Below, in pieces: positions 43,053-52,255 of a DNA stretch of 64,000 nt. The notes beneath the pieces were generated by a model. It made no database searches. It was not told the DNA's origin and worked only from the letters and a program-made list of their open reading frames with translations. A program made the translations under genes and the position numbers. Positions within the stretch are counted from its first letter, which is position 1, and each line of letters opens with the position of its first letter. The stretch spans positions 3,927 to 67,926 of the forward strand of contig DATJLU010000072.1 of the NCBI GenBank assembly GCA_035509275.1. Direction: 5' to 3'. This stretch comes from DAHUYF01 sp035509275. Lineage in GTDB: Bacteria; Pseudomonadota; Alphaproteobacteria; ATCC43930; CGMCC-115725.

Positions 43053-43055
43053 GGG

Positions 43056-45578
43056 ATGTTGCGTGAGCTGGGGCTGGCGTTGCGCTGGGCGCGGCGCGAG
43101 TTGCGCGGCGGGATTGCCGGGTTTCGCGTCTTTCTTGCCTGCCTTGCGCTCGGCACCGCGGTCATTGCCGGCGTCGGCTCGCTCGCCGCGGCGGTCAGCG
43201 CCGGCCTCAAGAGCGACGCCCACGCCATGCTCGGCGGCGATGTCGAGCTGCATCTCCTGTACCGCACCGCGACGCCGCAGGAGCTTGCTTATCTCCGGCG
43301 CAGCGGCGAGCTTTCCGCCGTCTCTGCCATGCGTGCCATGGCGAAGACCGAGGACGGCAATGAGCGCAGCCTGATCGAGCTCAAAGCGGTCGACAGCGCT
43401 TATCCGCTCTATGGCGCCGTCGCCCTCGATCCGCCGCTGCCGCTCGCCGCGGCGCTGGCGTTCAGCGACGGGCGCTGGGGCGCGGCGGTGGCGCCGAGCC
43501 TGCTCGACCGCCTGAAGCTCCATCTCGGCGACAGCATTCGCGTCGGCGATGCGAGCTTCGTGCTGCGCGCCACCTTGGCGCATGAGCCCGACGCCGCCAC
43601 CGGCGGCTTCGAGCTCGGCCCGCGCGTGATGATCGCCGCGCCGGCGCTGCCGACCACCGGCCTGCTGCAGCCCGGCGCGCTGATCGGCTACAGCTATCGC
43701 CTGCGGCTGCCGCCGGGCGGCGACATCGCCGCCTGGGTCGCCGGCGTCAAGCAAGCCTTTCCCGATGCCGGCTGGCGCATCCGCGAATTCGGCAATGCCG
43801 CGCCGATGCTGCAGCGGCTGCTCGAGCGCCTCACCATCTACATGACCTTGGTCGGGCTGACCGCGCTGCTCGTCGGCGGAGTCGGCGTCGGCAATGCGGT
43901 CAGAGGCTATCTCGCCGGCAAGACCGAGACGATCGCGACGCTGAAATGCCTCGGCGCGCCGGGGCGACTGGTCTTCGCCACCTACTTCGCGCAGATCCTG
44001 GCGCTGGCGCTGCTCGGCATTGCGCTGGGCCTGGCGCTGGGCGCGCTGACGCCGCTCGCCGCGACGCCCTTGCTTGCCGCTTTCCCGATCGCCGTCCGCA
44101 GCGGTCTTTATCCGGCGCCGCTGGCGATCGCCGCCGCATTCGGCGTGCTGACGACGCTTGCCTTCGCGCTCTGGCCGCTCGCGGTGGCGCGCGAAGTGCC
44201 GGCGGCAAGCCTCTTCCGCCAGCTCGTCGAGCCGGCGCCGCACCGGCCGCGGGCCGCTTATGTCGCCGCGATCGGCGCCGCCGGACTGGCCTTGGCGGCG
44301 CTCGGCATCATCACGGCCAGCGACCGGCGGACCGCCTTCTGGTTCATCCTCGGCGCCGCCGGCGCGCTCGCCGCCTTCAGGCTGCTCGCCGCGGCGCTGG
44401 TACTCGGCGCGCGCCGCGCGGGGCGGCCGCGTCATCCCGGCTTGCGCCTTGCGCTCGCCAATCTCTATCGGCCGGGCGCGCCCACCGCCGGGATCGTCGC
44501 CTCGCTCGGCCTCGGCCTCACCGTGCTGGTGGCGATCGCGCTGGTGCAAGGCAATCTCGCCGAAACGCTCGACGAGCGCCTGCCCGAGCATGCGCCGTCG
44601 TTCTTCTTCATCGATATCGAGCCGAGCCAGGTCGCGGCCTTCGACCAGCTGGTGCGGTCGACGCCCGGGATCACGCAGGTGGCGCAAGTGCCGAGCCTGC
44701 GCGGCCGGATCACGCGCCTCAACGGCGTCCCGGTCGAGCGCGCGAAGGTGAAGCCCGAGGCGCGCTGGGCGGTGACGAGCGAGCGCGGCCTCACCTATGC
44801 GGCAACGCCGCCCCGGGGCTCGCGCATCGTCGCCGGGACATGGTGGCCGCCCGATTATCGCGGGCCGAGCCTGGTGTCGATGGATGCCGAGATCGCGCGC
44901 GGCATGGGCCTCGGCGTCGGCGACACCATCACCGTCGACGTGCTCGGCCGCGAGGTCACCGCCACCATCGCCAATCTGCGCGAGATCGACTGGACCTCGC
45001 TCGGCATCAATTTCGTGCTGGTGTTCTCGCCCGGCATCCTCGACGGGGCGCCGCAGATGGAGATCGCCACCGCGCGCACGCCGCCCGGCGCGGAGGCGGC
45101 GCTGGAGCGCGCCGTCACCGACCGCTTCCCCAACGTTTCGGCGATTGCGGTGAAGGATGCGCTGCAGGCGGTGAGCGACATCATCGCCGCGATCGCTATC
45201 GGCATGCGCGCGATTGCCGGCGTCACCCTCGCGGCCGGCACGCTGGTCCTGGCCGGCGCGATGGCGGCCGGGCATCGCCGCCGCGTTTACGAGGCGGTGG
45301 TGCTGAAGGTGCTTGGCGCGACGCGGCGCGATGTGACCCGCGCCTTCCTGATCGAATATGGGCTCCTGGGCGGCGCGACGGCGGCGATCGCGGCCGGGCT
45401 CGGCACGCTCGCCGGCTGGCTGGTGCTGACCCGCGTCATGCATCAGGACTGGGACTTTCTGCCGGGGGCGGTGGCGGCAACGGCGCTGCTCGCAATGGTG
45501 GTGACGCTCGCCGCGGGGTATCTCGGCACCTGGCGCGCGCTCGGCGCCAAGGCGGCGCCTTATCTGCGCAATGAATAG
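43056..45578 (+). CDS. ybbP: FtsX-family ABC permease (YbbP-like)
   Basis: The start is placed at ATG 43056 after GAGGGGCGAGGG, giving 840 residues from MLRELGLALRWARRELRG; the frame is open through the repeat up to 42954 but that lead is low-grade. Ten or so helices include two FtsX/MacB-type permease cores (MTLVGLTALLVGGVGVGNAV and AGVTLAAGTLVLAGAMAAG) with a large periplasmic segment, the usual YbbP organisation. It forms the membrane part of the transporter with YbbA. Confidence 0.92.
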   Translation: MLRELGLALRWARRELRGGIAGFRVFLACLALGTAVIAGVGSLAAAVSAGLKSDAHAMLGGDVELHLLYRTATPQELAYLRRSGELSAVSAMRAMAKTEDGNERSLIELKAVDSAYPLYGAVALDPPLPLAAALAFSDGRWGAAVAPSLLDRLKLHLGDSIRVGDASFVLRATLAHEPDAATGGFELGPRVMIAAPALPTTGLLQPGALIGYSYRLRLPPGGDIAAWVAGVKQAFPDAGWRIREFGNAAPMLQRLLERLTIYMTLVGLTALLVGGVGVGNAVRGYLAGKTETIATLKCLGAPGRLVFATYFAQILALALLGIALGLALGALTPLAATPLLAAFPIAVRSGLYPAPLAIAAAFGVLTTLAFALWPLAVAREVPAASLFRQLVEPAPHRPRAAYVAAIGAAGLALAALGIITASDRRTAFWFILGAAGALAAFRLLAAALVLGARRAGRPRHPGLRLALANLYRPGAPTAGIVASLGLGLTVLVAIALVQGNLAETLDERLPEHAPSFFFIDIEPSQVAAFDQLVRSTPGITQVAQVPSLRGRITRLNGVPVERAKVKPEARWAVTSERGLTYAATPPRGSRIVAGTWWPPDYRGPSLVSMDAEIARGMGLGVGDTITVDVLGREVTATIANLREIDWTSLGINFVLVFSPGILDGAPQMEIATARTPPGAEAALERAVTDRFPNVSAIAVKDALQAVSDIIAAIAIGMRAIAGVTLAAGTLVLAGAMAAGHRRRVYEAVVLKVLGATRRDVTRAFLIEYGLLGGATAAIAAGLGTLAGWLVLTRVMHQDWDFLPGAVAATALLAMVVTLAAGYLGTWRALGAKAAPYLRNE

Positions 45579-45672
45579 CGGTTCGGGGCGGACGCCCGGC
45601 CCTCATTGAATTAACCACCGGGTGTGCCAATATGCCCTGGCAAAGTCTACCAACCCTGTCAGGGGCGCTCCT

Positions 45673-46392
45673 ATGGCCTATGAACCCGGTAATCGCTGGA
45701 CCACGCGCGGCGCATCGTTTGCGCCGGCCGAGATCGATGTCGGTCTGCGTCAGTTCATGCTGCGCGTCTACAACTACATGGCGGGCGGCTTGGCGCTCAC
45801 CGGCGTGGTGGCGTATGGCGCCGTCGCCACCGGCCTCTACCAGGCGATCTATGGCAGCATCCTGTTCTGGATCGTGCTGCTGGCGCCGCTCGGCCTCGTC
45901 ATGCTGCTCGGCTTCCGCATCCAGAGCATGAGCCTCGGCGCGGCGCAGATGACCTTCTGGGGCTATGCGGCGCTGATGGGCTTGTCGCTCGCCGGCATCT
46001 TCCTCGTCTATACCGGCGCCAGCATCGCCCGCGTGTTCTTCATCACCGCCGCGACCTTCGCGGCCATGAGCCTCTATGGCTACACCACGCGCACCGATCT
46101 CAGCCGCTTCGGCTCTTTCCTGTTCATGGGGCTGATCGGCGTCATCATCGCCAGCCTCGTCAACCTGTTCGTTCAGTCTTCGGCGCTGCAATTTGCGCTG
46201 TCGATCGCGGGCGTGATCGTCTTCGTCGGGCTCACCGCCTGGGACACGCAGATGATCAAGCAGATGTATGTCGAAGGCGACGGCGAGCTGGTTGCCGGCA
46301 AGAAGGCGATCATGGGCGCCCTCAAGCTCTATCTCGACTTCATCAACCTGTTCGTGCTGCTGATGCAGCTGCTGGGCAATCGCCGCGACTGA
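45673..46392 (+). CDS. Bax inhibitor-1 / YccA family membrane protein
   Basis: The 239-residue protein starts MAYEPGNRWTTRGASFAPAE and has seven helices. BI-1 features include MLRVYNYMAGGLALTG, SLYGYTTRTDLSRFG and the C-terminal acidic pair in GLTAWDTQMIKQMY and YLDFINLFVLLMQLLG. Bacterial members are thought to leak calcium or bind proteases such as FtsH. The ATG follows AGGGGCGCTCCT. It is a single gene. Confidence 0.92.
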   Translation: MAYEPGNRWTTRGASFAPAEIDVGLRQFMLRVYNYMAGGLALTGVVAYGAVATGLYQAIYGSILFWIVLLAPLGLVMLLGFRIQSMSLGAAQMTFWGYAALMGLSLAGIFLVYTGASIARVFFITAATFAAMSLYGYTTRTDLSRFGSFLFMGLIGVIIASLVNLFVQSSALQFALSIAGVIVFVGLTAWDTQMIKQMYVEGDGELVAGKKAIMGALKLYLDFINLFVLLMQLLGNRRD

Positions 46393-46462
46393 GCGGCCCG
46401 TCGACTGTCGTTTCCATCACCGCCCGCGGCGCAAGTCGCGGGCGGATTCTTTTGGGGGCGAG

Positions 46463-48592
46463 CTACCGCAGAGCGGCGTCGAGTTTCGCCGCGAGCTCCC
46501 GCAGCTTGAACGGCTTCCGCAGCACCGCGATGCCGTCGATCTCGCCGTCGAAGGGCGCGGTCTGGGCATAGCCGGTCATGAACATCGCCTTGAGCCGCGG
46601 CCGGTCGCGCCGCGCGCGGCGCACCAGCTCCGCGCCGTTCATCTCCGGCATGGCGAAGTCGACGAGGAGGAGATCGGGCGGCGCCTCGTCGATGAGGTCG
46701 AGCGCGCGGCGCGCATCGGGCGCATCGACCGCGGCGTAACCGAAGCTCGCGAGGCAGGAGACGACGAGCTCGCGCACCTCTGGATCGTCATCCACCACCA
46801 GAATGCGCGCCGAGCCCGGCGCCACCGGCTCGGCCGCCACGGCAGGAGCGTCTTCGGCCGCAGCGAGGGCGACATCGGCGCGCGGCAGAAAGACTCGCAC
46901 CACCGTTCCGGCGCCGGGCTGGCTCTCGATCTCGACGCCGCCGCCGAGTTGTCGGGCGATGCCATAGACCTGGCTGAGACCAAGGCCGCTGCCCATGCCG
47001 ACTTCCTTGGTGGTGAAGAAAGGCTCGAAGGCGCGCTCGCGCACCTCATCGCACATGCCCATGCCGCTATCGGCGACCGACAGCAGGACATAGTCGCCGG
47101 GCACGAGCTCGCCCGGACGGCGCTCTTTCGGGCCGACGCTGTGCTGGCCCGATGCGATGGTGAGCGTGCCGCCCTCCGGCATGGCGTCGCGCGCGTTGAT
47201 GGCAAGATTGAGCAGCATCAGCTCGGTCTGATTGACGTCGAGCATGGCCGGCCACACGCCGGGGCTCAGCGCCGTCTCGATGCGGATGGTGGCGCCGATG
47301 GTGGAGACCAGCATGTCGCGCATGCCGAGAACGAGGTGGTTCAGATCGGCCGGCTTGGGCTCGAGCCGCTGGCGCCGGGCGAAGGCGAGGAGCTGCTGGG
47401 TGAGCTTGGCGCCGCGGTCCGCGGCGCGCATTGCCGCGTCGATCAGCGCCATGTGCTGCGGCCCCGAGAGGCGCTGCGTCAGCAGCTCGAGATTGCCGAG
47501 GACGGCGGTGAGCAGATTGTTGAAATCATGTGCGACGCCGCCGGTGAGCTGACCGATCGCCTCCATTTTCTGGCCCTGGCGCTGCGCTTCCTCGACCCGC
47601 TTGCGCTCGGTCAGGTCATGCGTGCTGATCACCACCTTGGTGATGACGCCATCGGCGTCGCGGATCGGCACCGCCGTTCCCTGCAGCACGCGCGTGCCGA
47701 CACGATAGGGAAAGGTTTCCTCGTAGCTGACGGGCGCCGCGGTCTCGACGGCGCGGCGGTAGTGCCCGACGAGACGGTCGGCGAGCGCGCGCGGGAAGAG
47801 ATCATAGGAGGTGAGACCGACATACTCGACCGCCGGCACGCCGGTGAGCCGCTCATGCGTCGGGTTGACCGCCTCGTAGACGAAGCGGCCATCGGGCGTG
47901 ACGTCCAGCAGGATGATGCCGGCGCTGGTATGCTGGAAGACGGCGGCGTAGCGCGCCTCGCTGGCGCGCTCCGCCGCCTGGGCGCGGGCACGCTCCTCGA
48001 CCTCGCTCTCGAGCTGGCGCATGCGCAACCGCATCGATTTCTCGAGCCCGACATTGACCCGGCGCAGCTCTTCCTCGCGCCGCTTGCGCTCGGTGACGTC
48101 GAACAGCACGCCGATGACGCGCAGCGGCCGGCCGGCCTCGTCTTCGACCACCTGGCCGCGCGCCGACAGCCAATGCACGCTGCCATCGGCCCAACGGGCG
48201 CGGTATTCGCACGCATATTCGCCGCCGTTCAGCAGCGCGTCGCGCAGCGCGCGCTGGCGAATTCCGCGATCGGCGGGATGCACCAGCGAGAGCAGCCAGG
48301 AATAGGTGAAATCGGCATCCGCATCGAGACCGTAATGCGCCTTGCACCGCTCGCACGCCTCGAGCACGCCGGTGACGAGATCGAGCTGCCACGAGCCGAT
48401 CTTGCCCGCCTCGAGCGCGAGCTTCAGGCGGCGCTCGCTGTCATTGAGCAGCGCCGCTTTCCCAGCATCGGGCGGGTCGGCCGGAGCAGGGCTCAGAGCA
48501 GCAACAGGCTGGGGAGCGGCGGAATAGGCAGCCGCAGAGAGACCTGGGTCGACCGACACGCCGACACCCCTACCGTTCGATGAAGCCCGCAT
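46463..48592 (-). CDS. Cytoplasmic hybrid histidine kinase with two PAS domains and a receiver
   Basis: The protein of about 709 residues, from MRASSNGRG, has no membrane segment. After a Pro/Ala-rich lead come PAS domain one (about 50-170, IGSWQLDLVTGVLEACERC), a coiled coil (172-212, LRMRQLESEVEERAR), PAS two (213-330), HisKA with His355 (GVAHDFNNLLTAV), HATPase_c (GMGSGLGLSQVYGIARQ) and a receiver with the acceptor in LLLVDFAMPEMNG. It resembles the kinase at 24190 in its core, suggesting a related phosphorelay type. A CERCKAHY cysteine pair in PAS one may bind a cofactor. Partner and signal are unknown. Confidence 0.9.
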   Translation of the reverse strand: MRASSNGRGVGVSVDPGLSAAAYSAAPQPVAALSPAPADPPDAGKAALLNDSERRLKLALEAGKIGSWQLDLVTGVLEACERCKAHYGLDADADFTYSWLLSLVHPADRGIRQRALRDALLNGGEYACEYRARWADGSVHWLSARGQVVEDEAGRPLRVIGVLFDVTERKRREEELRRVNVGLEKSMRLRMRQLESEVEERARAQAAERASEARYAAVFQHTSAGIILLDVTPDGRFVYEAVNPTHERLTGVPAVEYVGLTSYDLFPRALADRLVGHYRRAVETAAPVSYEETFPYRVGTRVLQGTAVPIRDADGVITKVVISTHDLTERKRVEEAQRQGQKMEAIGQLTGGVAHDFNNLLTAVLGNLELLTQRLSGPQHMALIDAAMRAADRGAKLTQQLLAFARRQRLEPKPADLNHLVLGMRDMLVSTIGATIRIETALSPGVWPAMLDVNQTELMLLNLAINARDAMPEGGTLTIASGQHSVGPKERRPGELVPGDYVLLSVADSGMGMCDEVRERAFEPFFTTKEVGMGSGLGLSQVYGIARQLGGGVEIESQPGAGTVVRVFLPRADVALAAAEDAPAVAAEPVAPGSARILVVDDDPEVRELVVSCLASFGYAAVDAPDARRALDLIDEAPPDLLLVDFAMPEMNGAELVRRARRDRPRLKAMFMTGYAQTAPFDGEIDGIAVLRKPFKLRELAAKLDAALR

Positions 48593-48694
48593 GTTAGCGG
48601 GCGCGCGCGGCGCTGGCGATGACAATTTGATGTCGATGGCGCAAAAATGGGGCAGGCTCGCGCAAGAGCCGAGCACTGCGGCGTGCCGTCAACC

Positions 48695-49393
48695 TCAGGA
48701 CTTGCCGTAGACGGGCACGACGGCACCACGCGTCACGCTATTCGCGGGTGAGGCGAGATAGAGGATCGTTGCGGCGATCTCGTCGGGTTTCGGCCACAGC
48801 GCATGATCGGCCTTGGGCATAGCGTTGCGGTTGGCCGGCGTGTCGATGATCGACGGCGCCACGGCGTTGACGAGGATGCCGTCGCCGGCAACTTCCTGCG
48901 CCAGCGCTTCCGTCAGCGCCGCCACCGCCGCCTTGCTCGCGGCATAGGCCGTCATGCCCGCGCCCAGCCGCGGCTCGAGCGCCGGGCGCGCGGCGACATT
49001 GACGATGCGCCCGCCGCCGGTGCCGCGCATCCGCATCACCGCCGCGCGGCAGCAGAGATAGGCGCTCACCAGATTCGTCTCGAACTGCGTGACAAGCGCT
49101 GCTCTGCCGGTTTCGCCGATGCCACCCATGGCGAAACCGCCGGCGAGATGAATCGACGCCCAGAGCGGATCGATGCCGTCATAGACCGCGGCGACGGCCG
49201 CTTCGTCGGCAAGATCGCGCGCCGCCACCAGCTTTACGCGCTCATGCCCGCGCAAGCGGAACGCCGTCGCCTCCGCGGCGACGATGAACGGCACGTGGCA
49301 GATAGCGCCGCGCTCGACCAGCGCCGCGACCACAGCGCTGCCGAGCGCGCCGGTGCCGCCGGTGACGACGACGTGGCGATCGCTGAACTCCAT
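48695..49393 (-). CDS. SDR family oxidoreductase
   Basis: The ATG at 49393 follows AGGAGGAAGCCC and begins MEFSDRHVVVTGGTGALGS. The 232-residue protein keeps a nucleotide loop (TGGTGALG), AYAASK as the catalytic Tyr-Lys pair, and VNAVAPSIIDTP, but the NNAG motif reads HLAGG and the catalytic serine position is taken by alanine (NVAARPALEP). This points to altered catalysis or to a binding role. It is 102 bases upstream of the kinase on the same strand, and divergent from the M20 peptidase. Confidence 0.85.
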   Translation of the reverse strand: MEFSDRHVVVTGGTGALGSAVVAALVERGAICHVPFIVAAEATAFRLRGHERVKLVAARDLADEAAVAAVYDGIDPLWASIHLAGGFAMGGIGETGRAALVTQFETNLVSAYLCCRAAVMRMRGTGGGRIVNVAARPALEPRLGAGMTAYAASKAAVAALTEALAQEVAGDGILVNAVAPSIIDTPANRNAMPKADHALWPKPDEIAATILYLASPANSVTRGAVVPVYGKS

Positions 49394-49664
49394 GGGCTTC
49401 CTCCTCGTGACCGGGACTGTCGCAGATAGCGTGTCGATCATGGCCGATCTCAGCGCGCCCGCCCAGTGCCGCAACATCCTGTGGAATCCCACGACCGAGG
49501 CAGTGAGGCGTGAGAAGAAGGCGTGGCGCGCTTCGCGCGCCGGGAATCTTCTCAGTGCCTCACTGTCTCTGTGGTGGGTTTTCTATCCCTTCGTGGTGGG
49601 CTTTCTATCCCTTCCCCAATGCGGCCGCGGCGCGCTATCACGCCCTGGGCGAAGGAGGGCGATG

Positions 49665-51053
49665 ATGAGCCGGGATGCCGCGATCGCAGCCGCCGAGCGC
49701 TATTTCGATGCGGGCGGCTTCGTCCGCGATCTGGCACGCCGCGTGGCGATACCCAGCGAGAGCCAGAGCGCTGGCGGCCGAGACGCGCTGCGGGCCTATC
49801 TCGAGGACGAGATGCGGCCGACGCTCGAGGCGCTGGGCTTTGCCTGTCGGCTGCTGCCCAATCCCAGCGCGGGCGGCCCGTTCCTCATCGCCGAGCGCAC
49901 CGAGACGGCGAGCGCCCCGACCGTTCTGGGATATGCACATGGCGACGTCATTCGCGGCCTCGACGGGCAATGGCGCGAGGGGCTCTCGCCCTGGCGCCTC
50001 GCCGAGCGCGGCGAGCGTCTCTATGGCCGCGGCACCGCCGACAACAAGGGTCAGCACACCATCAATCTCGGCGCCCTCGCCGCGGTGCTGGCGACGCGTG
50101 GCCGGCTTGGCTTCAACGCCAAGCTGCTGATCGAGACCGGCGAAGAGGTCGGCTCGCCGGGGCTGCGCGAGCTCTGTGCCGCCGAGCGGACGCAGCTCGC
50201 CGCCGATCTCTTCCTCGCCTCGGATGGGCCGCGCGTGGCGCCGGAGCGGCCGACGTTGTTCCTCGGCGCGCGCGGCATCGTCGACTTCACGCTCGAGGTG
50301 GCGCTGCGCGAGGGCGCACATCATTCCGGGAATTGGGGCGGGCTTCTCGCCAATCCCGGCATCATCCTCGCTCATGCCATCGCCAGCATCGTCTCTGCGC
50401 GCGGCGCGATCCGCGTCCGCGAATGGGTGCCGGGGAGCCTGCCCAATTCGGTGCGCGCCGCGCTCGCCGACATCGCGGTGGACGGCGGGCCCGGCGCGCC
50501 GGCGATCGATCGCGACTGGGGCGAGCCGGGGCTTTCGCCTGCGGAGAAGGTGTTCGGCTGGTCGAGCTTCGACGTGCTGGCGTTCAAGACCGGCAATCCC
50601 GAGGCGCCGGTCAACGCGATTCCGCCGCGCGCGCAGGCCCATTGCCAGATCCGCTACGTCGTCGGCACGGATCCCGCGCGCTTTCTCGAGGCGTTGCGCC
50701 GCCATCTCGACGCCGCCGGCTTCGGCATGGTCAGGGTTGCACCGGCTGCGAGCGGCCGTTTCGCAGCGACACGTCTTGATCCCGACCATCCCTGGGTCGC
50801 CTGGGCGGCGGCATCGATCGAGCGCACCACCGGGGCGCGGCCGGCGATTCTCCCCAATCTCGGCGGCTCGCTGCCCAACGACATATTCGCGGAGCTGCTC
50901 GGATTGCCGACGGTGTGGGTGCCGCATTCCTATGCCGGCTGCGCCCAGCACGCACCCGACGAGCACCTGCTCAAGGGGGTGGCGCGCCAGGGTCTGGCGA
51001 TGATGGCCGGGCTCTATTGGGATCTGGGCGAGGGCCGCACGCCCGCGGGGTAG
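49665..51053 (+). CDS. M20 family metallopeptidase
   Basis: The 462-residue protein, after GAAGGAGGGCG, has the two-zinc site typical of M20: GYAHGDVIRG (His and Asp), GTADNKGQHT, and the general base in ETGEEVGSPGL, with a dimerisation domain (AREGAHHSGNWGG) and the closing histidine in VPHSYAGCAQHAPDEH. It cleaves dipeptides or N-acylated amino acids. The frame is open upstream through the SDR promoter region without meaning. ATG 49662 is an alternative. Confidence 0.9.
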   Translation: MSRDAAIAAAERYFDAGGFVRDLARRVAIPSESQSAGGRDALRAYLEDEMRPTLEALGFACRLLPNPSAGGPFLIAERTETASAPTVLGYAHGDVIRGLDGQWREGLSPWRLAERGERLYGRGTADNKGQHTINLGALAAVLATRGRLGFNAKLLIETGEEVGSPGLRELCAAERTQLAADLFLASDGPRVAPERPTLFLGARGIVDFTLEVALREGAHHSGNWGGLLANPGIILAHAIASIVSARGAIRVREWVPGSLPNSVRAALADIAVDGGPGAPAIDRDWGEPGLSPAEKVFGWSSFDVLAFKTGNPEAPVNAIPPRAQAHCQIRYVVGTDPARFLEALRRHLDAAGFGMVRVAPAASGRFAATRLDPDHPWVAWAAASIERTTGARPAILPNLGGSLPNDIFAELLGLPTVWVPHSYAGCAQHAPDEHLLKGVARQGLAMMAGLYWDLGEGRTPAG

Positions 51054-51055
51054 TC

Positions 51056-51217
51056 TCAGAAATCGGTGCAGCGGCCGTTCCGCTCCCAGTCGCCGTAGCG
51101 CGTCGGCTCCGGTCCGCTGGGACCGCCGATCTCGCGCGGCGGCGGCGCGCCCGTACCGGGCTTTTGCACCGGCACCGCCGGTTTCCCGGCTTCGGGCTTG
51201 GGATCGGATGCGGCCAT
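51056..51217 (-). CDS. DUF1674 protein, SdhAF4-like succinate dehydrogenase assembly factor
   Basis: A 53-residue protein on the minus strand ends GPEPTRYGDWERNGRCTDF, the hallmark of the DUF1674/SDHAF4 family, in which the C-terminal tail binds the flavoprotein SdhA and favours covalent flavin attachment. The lead is short and rich in Pro, Lys and Ala. It starts at the ATG at 51217 and overlaps nothing; its stop lies three bases past the stop of the M20 gene on the other strand. The gene is often found beside htpX and rsmB in alphaproteobacteria, as here. Confidence 0.85.
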   Translation of the reverse strand: MAASDPKPEAGKPAVPVQKPGTGAPPPREIGGPSGPEPTRYGDWERNGRCTDF

Positions 51218-51313
51218 GCCCTAGATATGCTCCCTGCCGCGGCGCTTGCCAAGCCTTGACGATTGTTCGGAAGAGCGCCAGCTATCCCGCAGGCAGTCCG
51301 GCGTTTTTTGACC

Positions 51314-52231
51314 ATGAACAACCTGCTTCGCACTGGGCTTCTGATCGCGGCGCTGACCGCGCTCTTCATGGGCGCCGGCTGGTTGATCGGTGGCGCCGAG
51401 GGCATGTTGATCGCGCTCGTGATCGGCGCCGCGACCAATCTCTTTGCCTATTGGAACGCCGATCGCGTCGTGCTCGCCGCCTATGGCGCGCGGCCGATCG
51501 CCCGCGCCGAGGCGCCGCAGCTCTTCGACGACATCGCCAAGCTCGCGCAGCGTGCCGGCATTCCGATGCCGCGGCTCTACCTCATCGACAGCGCGCAACC
51601 CAACGCCTTCGCCACCGGCCGCGATCCCGCGCATGCGGCGGTGGCGGTGACGCGCGGGCTGCTCGGCGCGCTCGACGAGGCGGAGGTCGCCGCCGTCATC
51701 GGCCATGAGCTGTCGCATGTCGTGCATCGCGATACGCTCACCATGACGATCGCCGCGACCATCGCCGGCGCCATCGGCATGCTGGCGAACTTCGCGTTTT
51801 TCCTCGGGCCGCGCGATGACGAGCGCGATGCGCCGCTCGGCATGTTCGGCGCTCTGCTGGTGGCGATGCTGGCGCCGGTCGCGGCGCTGCTGGTGCAGAT
51901 GGCGATCTCGCGCACGCGCGAATACGAGGCCGATCGGCGCGGCGCCGAGATCAGCGGCGATCCGCAATCTCTCGCCTCGGCCTTGCGCAAGATCGAGGTG
52001 CTGGCGCGGCGGACGATGGTACCCGATGCCGAACGCAACCCGGCGACGGCACATCTGTTCATTGTCAATCCACTGCACGGCGCGAGCCTCTCCAGCCTCT
52101 TCGCCACGCATCCCGCGACCGAGGAGCGCGTGCGCCGGCTCGAGGCGATGGCGGCGGCGCGCGGGTTGGGCGGCGGCGGCCCCTGGGGCACGGCGCCGCG
52201 TGGTCCCTGGGGCGCGCGGCGCACCGCCTGA
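51314..52231 (+). CDS. htpX: HtpX-like membrane zinc protease (M48)
   Basis: The 305-residue protein starts MNNLLRTGLLIAALTALFMG, with helices at the N-terminus and after the zinc motif HELSHVVHRD; the third ligand is in REYEADRRGAEISGD. It degrades misfolded membrane proteins at the inner membrane. A Gly-rich tail (GLGGGGPWGTAPRGPWG) closes it, as in many alphaproteobacterial members. It is followed 24 bases later by rsmB. Confidence 0.93.
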   Translation: MNNLLRTGLLIAALTALFMGAGWLIGGAEGMLIALVIGAATNLFAYWNADRVVLAAYGARPIARAEAPQLFDDIAKLAQRAGIPMPRLYLIDSAQPNAFATGRDPAHAAVAVTRGLLGALDEAEVAAVIGHELSHVVHRDTLTMTIAATIAGAIGMLANFAFFLGPRDDERDAPLGMFGALLVAMLAPVAALLVQMAISRTREYEADRRGAEISGDPQSLASALRKIEVLARRTMVPDAERNPATAHLFIVNPLHGASLSSLFATHPATEERVRRLEAMAAARGLGGGGPWGTAPRGPWGARRTA

Positions 52232-52255
52232 GGGCGCGGCGCCGGAACGATCGTC

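Noticed and set aside
42987..45443. An 818-residue open frame antisense to ybbP
   Set aside because: It mirrors the codon phase of the real gene, is rich in Arg, Gln and Gly, and has no domain; a GC-bias shadow.
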